Below, piece after piece: positions 1 through 7,108 of a DNA stretch of 18,007 bases. The DNA is from an uncultured Lachnospiraceae bacterium (lineage in GTDB: Bacteria; Bacillota; Clostridia; Lachnospirales; Lachnospiraceae): contig CALGGH010000245.1 of the NCBI GenBank assembly GCA_937916415.1, positions 1-18,007 of the forward strand. Direction: 5' to 3'. The notes below the pieces were generated by a model, which saw only the letters and a list, made by a program, of their open reading frames with translations, did no database searches and was not told the DNA's origin. The first letter of the stretch is position 1. Each line of letters opens with the position of its first letter. The position numbers were made by a program, and so were the translations under genes.

Positions 1-819
1 CGCATCGAGGCCCAGCGCCGGCCCTACGTGGAGCAGCTTGCCGCCGCCCTCGGCATCAATCCGGACGAATTTACGCCCTCCAGCCTGGAGGAACAGGCGA
101 TATCCCTGGTCGGCACCGACATCTATGAGAAGCTCGTCAAGGGCTACACGGAGAAGCAGTGGGGTCGCAGGTGCTCCGACCTGCCCAGCTCGATAATCCG
201 CAGGCTGCCGGTGAGGCTGACCTTTGACAACAACTATTTCAACGCGCTTTTTCAGGGAATACCGATCGGCGGCTTTACGCGCATGATAGACAGGATGCTC
301 GACGGCGTGGAGGTACGCACCGGCGTTGACTACCTGGATCCTCCCGTCAGGCTCTCACTCGAAAAGGAAGCCGCGCACGTGATCTACACCGGGGCGATAG
401 ACGCTTTTTACTATTATAAGCTGGGATATCTGGAATACAGGTCTCTCAGGTTCGAGGAAGAACTCATCGACAAGGAAAACTACCAGGGCAATGCCGTGGT
501 CAACTATACCGACGCGGACACGCCCTACACGCGCATCGTCGAGCACAAGTGGTTCGAATTCGGCCGCGATGCAGACGGCAACGCCATCCCCGTCACGATC
601 ATTTCACGCGAATACAGTCTCGAATGGAAGCCCGGGACGGAATCCTATTATCCGATAGGCGATGCTAAAAATAACGCCTTATATGCTAAATACAGGGAAT
701 TGGCGGACGCAGAAGAAAGGTTCACCATAGGCGGACGACTCGGGGAATACAGGTATTACGACATGGACGTGGCCATTGCCCGGGCCCTGGAAATGACGGA
801 CCGGATCCCGTCTAAATAA
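1..819 (+). CDS. glf: UDP-galactopyranose mutase, C-terminal part (5' end outside window)
   Basis: The reading frame is open from base 1, so the gene enters from the left edge and the GTG at 28 is not its start. The 272 visible residues match the C-terminal two thirds of UDP-galactopyranose mutase. This flavoenzyme interconverts UDP-galactopyranose and UDP-galactofuranose in the cytoplasm to supply galactofuranose for cell-surface polysaccharides. Family-typical stretches seen are YTEKQWG, RLPVRLTFDNNYF, the IPIGGFTRMID segment, YTGAIDAFY and the late EHKWFEF. The N-terminal Rossmann FAD motif is missing because it lies upstream. The TAA stop at 817-819 faces the end of holA across a 14-base gap with no visible terminator hairpin. 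Neighbouring polysaccharide genes may lie to the left. Identification is by recognised family sequence. Confidence 0.93.
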   Translation, partial: RIEAQRRPYVEQLAAALGINPDEFTPSSLEEQAISLVGTDIYEKLVKGYTEKQWGRRCSDLPSSIIRRLPVRLTFDNNYFNALFQGIPIGGFTRMIDRMLDGVEVRTGVDYLDPPVRLSLEKEAAHVIYTGAIDAFYYYKLGYLEYRSLRFEEELIDKENYQGNAVVNYTDADTPYTRIVEHKWFEFGRDADGNAIPVTIISREYSLEWKPGTESYYPIGDAKNNALYAKYRELADAEERFTIGGRLGEYRYYDMDVAIARALEMTDRIPSK

Positions 820-833
820 AGACAGCCTGCCCG

Positions 834-1871
834 TCAGATTCCATTCAGCAGCCTCGTCATCAGCGTTTCGACGGCCAGGCCCTTCTCCATTTCGCCCCTT
901 TTGATCCTCATGTCGGTATCCGCGCAGAGTTCCAGGATGCTCCTAAGCTGTGCATGTCCGTAACGCCTGTTCTGAATCCGGTATTTTTTGATGGACCAGC
1001 CGGGATGTCCGACCAGGGCTCCGATGTCTTCGTCATTTTTCTTCTTGGAATCCAGTTCCATGACCCGGATCAGGGTATTGAAATGCCTGGTTACCTGGAT
1101 CAGGATAAACTCAGGCCTGGCCCTCAGCACTATCAGGTCATAATATTTCTTCATGGCGCCCCGCTTCTGCCCGTTCGCGACGTCCTCGCACATGTCGAAT
1201 ATCCTGTCCTCCAGCGTGCGCGAGCATATCGCGTCTATGTCAGCCCTGGTCACGCGGTCCCTGTCCATGCAGTAGGATGCGAGCTTGCCTGCCTCCGAAG
1301 AGAGCGTCACCATGTCGGTTCCGACGACGCTGATCATGTATGAGGCGTCGCTCGATGAGATCATCAGGCGCTCGGCCCTCATCAGGCTGCCGACCCAGCT
1401 GATCAGCACCCTTTCTTCCTGAGTCATGAAACACGAGATCATTCCAGCCTTATCCGTCCTCTTGTACATGGCGGTGGTCTTGTTCACTTCCCGTTCGCAA
1501 AATACCAGGCAGGTGCTCTCGCATATCCCCGAGGAAACGTATTCCTCCATCTCGGAGCAGCCGTTTACGTACCAGCCGGTATCCTCGATCAGGATCACCC
1601 GCCTCTCTGCCATGAAAGGCATAGTCTCCGCCAGGCCTATCACCTCCCCAGGGTTCACGTCCTTGCCCTTAAAACGGTTAAAGGACAGGGAGCCCGGCTC
1701 ACCGCCCATGGCCTTCACTAGATTGTCCCTGAACTGGTACCTTAAGTAATCCTCTTCTCCATATAACAGGTGTATTCTTTGAAAGCTGCCCTCGTCGATG
1801 ACCTTGTTCAGCGCGACCAGGGGAGCCTGCGGGTCGACCTTGTTTTTTTTGCCTCCGAAACCTCCGCTCAC
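834..1871 (-). CDS. holA: DNA polymerase III subunit delta
   Basis: This 345-residue protein has the usual length and sequence of HolA, the clamp-loader subunit that opens the beta sliding clamp during replication. Recognisable parts are HLLYGEEDYLR near the N-terminus (degenerate P-loop region of the AAA-like domain), the RRVILIEDTGWY strand, and a C-terminal helical collar region with an MRIKRGEME segment. The start is GTG at 1871. It overlaps the TGA of the upstream GGDEF-Nudix gene as GTGA, and an AAGGAG lies about 11 bases upstream inside that gene. This supports translational coupling. The first residues (MSGGFGGKKNK) are a low-complexity tail before the conserved domain. No separate promoter is visible, so expression probably depends on the upstream gene's promoter. 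Confidence 0.92.
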   Translation of the reverse strand: MSGGFGGKKNKVDPQAPLVALNKVIDEGSFQRIHLLYGEEDYLRYQFRDNLVKAMGGEPGSLSFNRFKGKDVNPGEVIGLAETMPFMAERRVILIEDTGWYVNGCSEMEEYVSSGICESTCLVFCEREVNKTTAMYKRTDKAGMISCFMTQEERVLISWVGSLMRAERLMISSSDASYMISVVGTDMVTLSSEAGKLASYCMDRDRVTRADIDAICSRTLEDRIFDMCEDVANGQKRGAMKKYYDLIVLRARPEFILIQVTRHFNTLIRVMELDSKKKNDEDIGALVGHPGWSIKKYRIQNRRYGHAQLRSILELCADTDMRIKRGEMEKGLAVETLMTRLLNGI

Positions 1872-3853
1872 GGGCCGAATATCTCCTTGATGCTGTCATA
1901 GTGCAGGAAAATGCCGTCCCTGCCAAGCGCCTCTATGTCCTCGGGCCTGGCCAGCATGTAGCCATCCACTTCTTCCTCCTGTATCCTGATGTCCTCATCG
2001 GCAAAGCCTATCTCGAATTCATAGACGTCCACGAAATAGTTGTCACCCTCCTCAGGGTTTTCCCTGCGGTAGGTGAACATGTAGCCGCCATCCGCATTGG
2101 AGACGTCGAGTCCGGTCTCCTCGCGTACCTCCCTGACGATGGCCTGATATGAGGTTTCTCCGGCCTTTACTGCGCCGCCGGACACTTCCCAGCATCCGGG
2201 AGCCCAGGACTTGCTCATCACGCGCCTCGTGATCAAATAATAACCATCGGTATTTTTAACTGCGGCCAGCACAGTCAGATGGTATTCGCCCGCCTCCATG
2301 TTGAAGTCATTCTTCACCATGGTCCTGCCGGTAACCACCTTGTTTCTGTCATAAATGTCCCAGTGTTCCTCGTTTTCCAGCCTCTCCGTCTCGACCATCT
2401 CGTCGACCATCTCACTGGCGCTGAGCGGGCGCGGAGGCTCGGGAGCATCGAAGTTAGGCAGGTTGGCCGGCTCGATCTCGTCATCGTTCTTGACCGAAAC
2501 GACGCGGTTGCGGCCGTGTTCCTTGGCATAGTACAGCAGGTCGTCAGCCGCATTGACGTCCTCCTCGGACCTGCGCGCGTAATTGCCCCTGACCACGCCG
2601 AAGCTCATCGTGAACCTGATCACCTGGCCGTCATAATCCACGCCGGTCTCCCTGACCGTCCTCAGGATGTCCCAGAGATAATCCCTGGCGGTCTCCATGT
2701 CGCAATCCTCGAAGACAAAGAGGAATTCCTCTCCGCCCCACCTGATCACCGTGCCCTTGCCGAGCATCTTGTCATTCAGGATGCGGGCGACTTCACGCAG
2801 CACGGCGTCACCGGCATCATGCCCGTAGGTATCGTTTACCTTTTTGAAAAAGTCTATGTCTCCGATGCCGACGGCATACTTCGTGCCGTATTTCGAGGCC
2901 TTTTTGCGTATCATGTCCATCTTGAGCTGTCCGCTGCGGCGGTTGTTCAGATTGGTGAGCGGATCCTTTTCAACGAGCTTTTTGAGCGATCCCCTGACGA
3001 AAAGTGCGCACCTGCCCATGTCTCCGACCTCATCCTCACGGTCAAGCACGGCCTGGTCCAGGTCTTCATCCAGGAATCCTCCGCCGATCCTGCCCATGAA
3101 ATCCTTGAGCTTGTCGAGGTGCTTAACGAGCGTCGACGTATAGGAAACCATCCAGAGTGCCGCGAGAACGCCCGCCAGAACGATGATCGCCACGTAGGCA
3201 TAGGTCATGCGGTGAGCATATACGAAGGTCTCGCTATATGGCCTGGCCACGCCTACCATGCCTATCACGGTGTCATCATCCGCATGCACCGGCACGTAAG
3301 CGGCACAGTACCTGATCTTGTTGATCTCAATGTCGTTATAAAAGCTCTCCTTGCCATCTATCAGGACGCTCTTGGTGATCTTGTTGTTGGCTATGGTGTT
3401 GGTAATGGGCATGTTCATCGAATCCCGGATCGTGCTCATCATCCTGGTATTATAAAAGAATATCGTGATCTCCGTGGACGTGTCGCTCGCCAGCTTGGTC
3501 AGGAATCTTACGTCCTCGGATATCGTCGCGTCGCCCTTCCTGAGGTAAACGGGCACGTCATCCTCATCCACCACCAGGTTGAACTCACCCGGATAGAGCT
3601 CATCATAATAAGTAATGACCATCTCCGCCACGTTGGCCAGTTCCATGCTGAACTCGCGCTGCAGGGCCCTGCTGAAGAGCGTCAGGCTCGCCAGTATGAA
3701 GACTATGCCCATCAGCACTATCGACGTGATGGTCCTGATCAGGAAAGCCCGCCTCAGGCCTCCCTCTCCCTTCAGTTCTACTTCTTCTATCGTGGTGGGT
3801 ATTACGTTTGACTTGGACTTAGGTCCGGATGATGATTTGGATTTAGCAGCCAT
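1868..3853 (-). CDS. Membrane diguanylate cyclase fused to a C-terminal Nudix hydrolase domain
   Basis: The 661-residue protein starts at the ATG at 3853, preceded by GGAGGAATC. Upstream in-frame codons to 4123 overlap the divergent lipoprotein gene and have no comparable ribosome binding site. Layout: a Ser/Lys-rich cytoplasmic tail (1-35), TM1 (about 36-60), a single-Cache-like extracytoplasmic sensor (about 61-215), TM2 (about 218-238), a HAMP-like linker (about 239-292), GGDEF (about 293-455) and Nudix (about 524-658). The GGDEF signature is GGEEF at 373-377 with the GDIDFFKKVNDTYGH segment upstream, so it should be an active cyclase making c-di-GMP from two GTP. The inhibitory RxxD site is absent (LGKG occupies that place). 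The Nudix box at 560-582 fits GX5EX7REUXEEXGU exactly (G560, E566, REVREETGL). The Nudix part resembles the IPP-isomerase/YfcD-like group, and its substrate is unknown. The gene overlaps holA. Confidence 0.9.
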   Translation of the reverse strand: MAAKSKSSSGPKSKSNVIPTTIEEVELKGEGGLRRAFLIRTITSIVLMGIVFILASLTLFSRALQREFSMELANVAEMVITYYDELYPGEFNLVVDEDDVPVYLRKGDATISEDVRFLTKLASDTSTEITIFFYNTRMMSTIRDSMNMPITNTIANNKITKSVLIDGKESFYNDIEINKIRYCAAYVPVHADDDTVIGMVGVARPYSETFVYAHRMTYAYVAIIVLAGVLAALWMVSYTSTLVKHLDKLKDFMGRIGGGFLDEDLDQAVLDREDEVGDMGRCALFVRGSLKKLVEKDPLTNLNNRRSGQLKMDMIRKKASKYGTKYAVGIGDIDFFKKVNDTYGHDAGDAVLREVARILNDKMLGKGTVIRWGGEEFLFVFEDCDMETARDYLWDILRTVRETGVDYDGQVIRFTMSFGVVRGNYARRSEEDVNAADDLLYYAKEHGRNRVVSVKNDDEIEPANLPNFDAPEPPRPLSASEMVDEMVETERLENEEHWDIYDRNKVVTGRTMVKNDFNMEAGEYHLTVLAAVKNTDGYYLITRRVMSKSWAPGCWEVSGGAVKAGETSYQAIVREVREETGLDVSNADGGYMFTYRRENPEEGDNYFVDVYEFEIGFADEDIRIQEEEVDGYMLARPEDIEALGRDGIFLHYDSIKEIFGP

Positions 3854-3886
3854 GATTCCTCCGAAAAATTTTATAAAATCATAAAT

Positions 3887-3895
3887 ATTGTACCA
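3887..3895 (-). promoter_or_regulatory. Extended -10 promoter for the GGDEF-Nudix/holA unit
   Basis: Read on the minus strand, the motif is TGG then TACAAT, a good extended -10. It predicts a start near 3880 and a leader of about 27 bases before the ATG at 3853. The -35 is weak (TTGGAG with a 19-base spacer is the best fit). The 11-base string CGTGGTACAAT is also found in the promoter in front of the DUF6062 gene. Confidence 0.55.
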
Positions 3896-3919
3896 CGTTT
3901 TTCCGTCATTTTCTCCAAT

Positions 3920-3947
3920 TTGACGTGAGGCAGGCACGTGATATGAT
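3920..3947 (+). promoter_or_regulatory. Promoter of the lipoprotein gene
   Basis: TTGACG (3920-3925), a 16-base spacer, then TATGAT (3942-3947) preceded by TG at 3939-3940, giving a strong extended -10 promoter. Counting from the -10 places +1 at about 3954, which is the A of the lipoprotein start codon. The region is shared with the divergent GGDEF-Nudix promoter, and the two sets of elements sit about 50 bases apart. Confidence 0.6.
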
Positions 3948-3953
3948 GTTTTC

Positions 3954-4613
3954 ATGAAGCACACAGAAGCCAAAAAGACCGTTCGGCTCATATCCCTTTC
4001 GCTGATCCTGGGCATTTCAACATGCCTTTTTACCGGCTGTTCAGAAGAAATAACGCCCGATATCCACACATTGTCCGTAGATTTCGAAGGCCGGTCCGGC
4101 GCCGGCATAGGCGTTGGATCCACTTATGATGAGTGGGCGCTGGCATATGCCGATTATTACGTGCAGGAGATGACGGATGACGGGCTCGTTCCCTACTATC
4201 CCGAGGTTCCTGAAGAAAAAAAGGACGCCAGGACGAGTGATGAGTCCGACGCCGGGGATGCCGAAGCCACGGGCGAAAACTCCGCCAACGATGCCGGTGA
4301 AGTCACGGGTGAAAACTCCGCCAACGATTCTGGCCAGGCCAAGGGCGAAGTCACGGATCAGGAGAATGCCGAAGAACCAAGGCATTCCGGCAAATACATG
4401 ATCTCGGCATTTTATCTGGATGATGAGCCCGTATCCGTGGAAAAGCTGATGGCTGACCTGGATGCCACGCCCGAGGAACTGTCTGACAGGCTGTCGGATC
4501 CGACGTATCTGGCCGGGCACGACGTGCTGTACAGATACGTGATCTTTACGATAGAGGATGACGTGGTAACAGACGTGGACGGCGACTATCTCGACTATAA
4601 CGTGGAACTGTAA
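3954..4613 (+). CDS. Putative small lipoprotein of unknown function
   Basis: A 219-residue protein with a lipoprotein signal: positive N-region (residues 1-11), hydrophobic stretch (about 12-27) and a lipobox ending FTGC with Cys29 as the lipidated residue. It is therefore expected to be anchored on the outside of the cytoplasmic membrane. After the signal comes a short ordered part, then an acidic low-complexity linker (about 85-142) with two copies of a 12-residue unit beginning TGENSAND. A C-terminal domain of about 75 residues follows (ISAFYLDDEPVSVEKL through VDGDYLDYNVEL). I do not recognise the family. No Shine-Dalgarno sequence precedes the ATG, and the predicted transcription start falls on it, so it may be a leaderless message. 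It is divergent from the GGDEF-Nudix gene. No terminator was seen after the stop. Confidence 0.8.
   Translation: MKHTEAKKTVRLISLSLILGISTCLFTGCSEEITPDIHTLSVDFEGRSGAGIGVGSTYDEWALAYADYYVQEMTDDGLVPYYPEVPEEKKDARTSDESDAGDAEATGENSANDAGEVTGENSANDSGQAKGEVTDQENAEEPRHSGKYMISAFYLDDEPVSVEKLMADLDATPEELSDRLSDPTYLAGHDVLYRYVIFTIEDDVVTDVDGDYLDYNVEL
4269..4340 (+). repeat. Two 36-bp tandem units inside the lipoprotein linker
   Basis: Two adjacent 36-base units (4269-4304 and 4305-4340) encode TGENSANDAGEV and TGENSANDSGQA. The first 24 bases of each unit differ at one position only. A related KGEV start follows. This is a copy-number-variable type of linker repeat, in frame and within a disordered region. Confidence 0.8.
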
Positions 4614-4790
4614 CTCGTGGACGCCGTACTGTAAGGCATGCCAACCACCGCGTTCACTCGTCATGCGATATATGCATTAAGGAATTGTACACAAATGACT
4701 CCTCAATTTGCTTATCTTTTTCTCTGAACGCACTGACCGAGAATCAGTTACGTGGTAACGAACATAAATTATTGAAAGGACGATATTAAC
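4614..4790 (+). promoter_or_regulatory. Intergenic leader of the GH13 gene with a small palindrome
   Basis: This 177-base gap has no convincing ORF or terminator. It contains a palindrome, GTTACGTGGTAAC (4747-4759: arms GTTAC/GTAAC, loop GTG), about 30 bases before the GH13 start. The size and position would suit a LacI/MalR-type operator, but the site is short and no regulator is nearby. I could not assign a -35/-10 pair with confidence. The ribosome binding site AAAGGA lies at 4775-4780. Confidence 0.25.
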
Positions 4791-6104
4791 ATGTGGGCAT
4801 ATGAAAGCTGTTTTTACCAGATATATCCCCTGGGTTTCTGCGGGGCACCCTACGAAAATGACGGAATCCCCGAATCCAGGATCCTCAAGGTGATCGACTG
4901 GATCCCTCATATCAAGAAGCTGGGAATGAACGCAATTTACTTTTCACCGGTATTTGAATCCGACACGCACGGATATAACACCCGTGATTATACCAGGATC
5001 GACGTCCGCCTCGGCACCAACGAGGACTTTCGGAAGGTCTGCGACGCCCTGCATGCCGAGGGCATCAAGGTCGTGCTGGACGGGGTTTTCAACCACGTAG
5101 GGCGCGGGTTCCGGGCTTTTCAGGACGTGCTTAAGAACCGCGAGAACTCTCCCTACAGATGGTGGTTCAACAACATCAGCTTTGAGGGCAACTCCAATTA
5201 CAATGACGGGCTGTGGTATGAAGGCTGGGAAGGCAACTACGACCTGGTCAAGCTGAACCTCGGCAACGAGGACGTGGTTCAGCACGTCTTTGCTGCCGTC
5301 AAGGGCTGGATCGACGAATTCGGCATAGACGGGCTCAGGCTGGACGTGGCCTACTGCCTGCCGCCGCAGTTCTGCAGCCGGCTCCGCGAGTACTGTGATG
5401 GCCTTAAATCCGACTTTTTCATATTAGGAGAGGTGCTTCACGGCGAATACGGCCGCATGCTGAATGAGATGAACATCCATTCCGTAACCAACTATCAGTG
5501 CTACAAGGGCATTCACTCGGCATTCAATTCCATGAACATGTTTGAGATCATACATTCCCTCGCCAGGCTCTTTGGACCCGAGGACTGGACCGTCGCCAGG
5601 GGCAGGCACCTGCTCAGCTTCTGCGACAACCACGACGTGAGCAGGATCGCCAGCATCATTAACGAGCCCAGGCATCTGCCGCTGGTATATGCGATGGTCT
5701 TTGGCATGCCCGGCATTCCCTGCGTATATTACGGCAGCGAATGGGGCACCAGGGCCGACAAGTCTCAGGGAGATCCCGCGCTGCGCGTATCCTTCGATGC
5801 GCCAGAGTGGAACGAGCTGACCGATTTCATCTCCAGGCTCGCCAGGGCAAAGCAGGGCTCCGAGGCACTGAACTACGGCAATTTCACTTCCAGGGTGCTG
5901 ACCAACAAGCAATGCATATTTGAACGAAAAACCGACAACGACCGCGTGCTCGTAGCCATAAATGCCGATTCCGAGCCCTTCACGGCCCACTTTGACGCCG
6001 GATGCGGCATGGCCGTCGACCTGATTACCGGCGAAAACCATGACTTCGGCGGCGGCTCAGAGCTGGCGCCCTATTCGGCTTACTTCTGGAAATGTGAGCG
6101 GTAG
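4791..6104 (+). CDS. GH13 alpha-amylase-family glycoside hydrolase, cytoplasmic
   Basis: The 437-residue protein has all four GH13 signature regions: DGVFNH (97-102), GLRLDVAY with the nucleophile Asp185, ILGEVLHG with the acid/base Glu214, and FCDNHD with the transition-state Asp282. The QIYPLGFCG opening and the GYNTRDY segment resemble cyclomaltodextrinase, neopullulanase and maltodextrin glucosidase. It is about 130 residues or more shorter than typical cyclomaltodextrinases because it starts directly at the barrel with no N-terminal CBM34-like domain. There is no signal peptide, so it should act on imported maltodextrins or on glycogen-type glucans in the cytoplasm. A short C-terminal beta domain is present (about 365-437). 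The start ATG has AAAGGA 10 bases upstream. It stands alone, converging on the DUF6062 gene with a 4-base gap. The exact specificity cannot be read from the sequence. Confidence 0.9.
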   Translation: MWAYESCFYQIYPLGFCGAPYENDGIPESRILKVIDWIPHIKKLGMNAIYFSPVFESDTHGYNTRDYTRIDVRLGTNEDFRKVCDALHAEGIKVVLDGVFNHVGRGFRAFQDVLKNRENSPYRWWFNNISFEGNSNYNDGLWYEGWEGNYDLVKLNLGNEDVVQHVFAAVKGWIDEFGIDGLRLDVAYCLPPQFCSRLREYCDGLKSDFFILGEVLHGEYGRMLNEMNIHSVTNYQCYKGIHSAFNSMNMFEIIHSLARLFGPEDWTVARGRHLLSFCDNHDVSRIASIINEPRHLPLVYAMVFGMPGIPCVYYGSEWGTRADKSQGDPALRVSFDAPEWNELTDFISRLARAKQGSEALNYGNFTSRVLTNKQCIFERKTDNDRVLVAINADSEPFTAHFDAGCGMAVDLITGENHDFGGGSELAPYSAYFWKCER

Positions 6105-6108
6105 GAGA

Positions 6109-6873
6109 TTATTTTGCCTGCTTATAAGGAGGATCGGCGGGATAGCCGCCCTTCAGCTTCTGCATGCCGCGCTGGATCGCATCCTTGGAATTCTTCCAGT
6201 CAGCATCCTTATTGCGGTAGTCAAACTTTTCGACCATCCAGCTCACGTCCTCGCTCAGGCGGTCCATGTTGGCCTCCATCAGCTTGAACATTGCGTCAAA
6301 AAAAGCCTTTTTCTCAGAATCCTTCAGATGCTGCTCGGCATACTCGCAGAGGTCTCCAAAATGGCTCAGGCAGAATCCCTTTGAATTCTGGATCCTGTTT
6401 CTGAAATCCGAATCCCTGTCGTACATGGTCATGAAGGTATCAAGGTACCTGTCGTATTCCTTCTCGAAATTATTGCATATATAACAACTGTCATCTCTTT
6501 CGGCTATCCACTCGCTCACCGGATTGGCATGTCCGGAGGGCTTTTTAAGACGGTCCTTAAGTGAGATCCTGGCAGGTGAATACGAATCGAAGGCCTTCTT
6601 CATCTCAGCAATGGTCCTCATGTAGTGGGTCTTCAGTATCCAGGCATTGCCGAGGGTGTTGCCGTAATCAAACATCTTTTTGAAATGAGTCCTGCAGAAA
6701 CCCGCGCGGTCAGTCAGGTCCCTGATGTCGGCCTCCATGTAGGAGCTGCCGCTGCCCAGCACGAAATCCATCAGATCCTGCTCCAGCTGCCTCTCAATGT
6801 AGCAAAAGGGACATTCGTCCTGTGCGTTCACCGCGTCATTCAGCGGTATCGTATATAATTTTTCCTTAGCCAT
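6109..6873 (-). CDS. DUF6062-type protein with duplicated CxxC/CxxH motifs
   Basis: The 254-residue protein starts at the ATG at 6873, preceded by AAAGGAGAGG. Longer in-frame extension (to 7029) would run through promoters and repeats. It contains two matching half-modules. The first has C21-P-F-C24 and GFC60RTH63. The second has C130-Y-I-C133 and GFC168LSH171. The spacing from CxxC to CxxH is nearly the same in both (36 and 35 residues), so each half could bind a metal ion, probably zinc, or form redox-active pairs. The rest is predominantly helical and charged, with no signal peptide or membrane segment. I recognise it as a DUF6062-like clostridial family with no known function. It lies behind two tandem promoters and a palindrome, and converges on the GH13 gene. 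Confidence 0.82.
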   Translation of the reverse strand: MAKEKLYTIPLNDAVNAQDECPFCYIERQLEQDLMDFVLGSGSSYMEADIRDLTDRAGFCRTHFKKMFDYGNTLGNAWILKTHYMRTIAEMKKAFDSYSPARISLKDRLKKPSGHANPVSEWIAERDDSCYICNNFEKEYDRYLDTFMTMYDRDSDFRNRIQNSKGFCLSHFGDLCEYAEQHLKDSEKKAFFDAMFKLMEANMDRLSEDVSWMVEKFDYRNKDADWKNSKDAIQRGMQKLKGGYPADPPYKQAK

Positions 6874-6898
6874 CCGAATTCCTCTCCTTTGAGTTTTA

Positions 6899-6921
6899 GT
6901 ATTTCCACGCCCAATTGTACC
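6899..6921 (-). repeat. Copy A of a 23-bp direct repeat carrying a promoter
   Basis: Identical over 23 bases to 6958-6980. On the minus strand it carries the -10 TACAAT (6914-6919), preceded in this copy by TGG (6920-6922) to make an extended -10. It predicts a transcription start near 6907 and a 34-base leader for the DUF6062 gene. No good -35 is visible. Confidence 0.7.
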
Positions 6922-6933
6922 ACGGATGGGACA

Positions 6934-6971
6934 GGGCGTGTATGGAAATACATGGATGTATTTCCACGCCC
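6934..6971. repeat. 38-base structured palindrome, element 1
   Basis: Plus strand, in order: outer arm GGGCGT, 4-base bulge GTAT, inner arm GGAAATACA, loop TGGA, inner arm TGTATTTCC, outer arm ACGCCC. All 15 stem positions pair. It has no T-run on either side, so it is not a simple intrinsic terminator. It sits in the leader of the DUF6062 gene, 60 bases before its start, between the two promoter copies. The same layout occurs at 15713-15750. Confidence 0.85.
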
Positions 6972-6980
6972 AATTGTACC
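6958..6980 (-). repeat. Copy B of the 23-bp direct repeat, upstream promoter
   Basis: This is the second identical copy, 59 bases away from copy A. Its minus-strand -10 TACAAT (6973-6978) has a -35 TTGTGT (6996-7001) at a 17-base spacing. The predicted +1, near 6966, falls at the edge of the palindrome, so a transcript from here would begin with that hairpin. The first nine or so bases would match those of the copy A transcript. Confidence 0.65.
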
Positions 6981-7039
6981 TCCATTTCTGCTCAAACACA
7001 ACATCTTGTGGATGAGCAAAAAGCCCCAAAAATTACCAC

Positions 7040-7068
7040 TTGAAGCGAGGTTTTGGCTATGATATAGT
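7040..7068 (+). promoter_or_regulatory. Promoter of the TetR/LEA-like gene pair
   Basis: TTGAAG (7040-7045), a 17-base spacer, then TATAGT (7063-7068). The predicted +1 is near 7075, giving a leader of about 34 bases with GGAG at 7098-7101 ahead of the ATG at 7109. Confidence 0.6.
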
Positions 7069-7075
7069 TGTAAGC

Positions 7076-7095
7076 GACTGATTTAGTCAACGACT
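7076..7095. promoter_or_regulatory. Candidate TetR operator
   Basis: Just downstream of the predicted +1 are GACT, a 5-base spacer, AGTC, a 3-base spacer, then GACT again. The first pair forms a short inverted repeat with a GATTT centre, and the last pair forms a second, overlapping one. Position and form suit autoregulation by the adjacent TetR protein. The assignment is inference from placement. Confidence 0.4.
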
Positions 7096-7108
7096 TTGGA
7101 GTGAACGT

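Noticed and set aside
2279..3811. 510-residue open frame on the plus strand
   Set aside because: It is antisense to the GGDEF-Nudix gene. Its translation has no recognisable domain and the opposite frame has exact catalytic motifs, so this is a shadow frame.
3854..4123. N-terminal extension of the GGDEF-Nudix frame
   Set aside because: It overlaps the divergent lipoprotein gene and both promoters. The ATG at 3853 has GGAGGAATC directly upstream.
4614..4790. Terminator after the lipoprotein gene or a malto-operator
   Set aside because: There is no GC-rich stem with T-run. The 5-bp palindrome is too short to call an operator with confidence and is kept only as a low-confidence note.
6874..7029. 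N-terminal extension of the DUF6062 frame
   Set aside because: It would translate through the promoter repeats and palindrome. The ATG at 6873 has a strong ribosome binding site.
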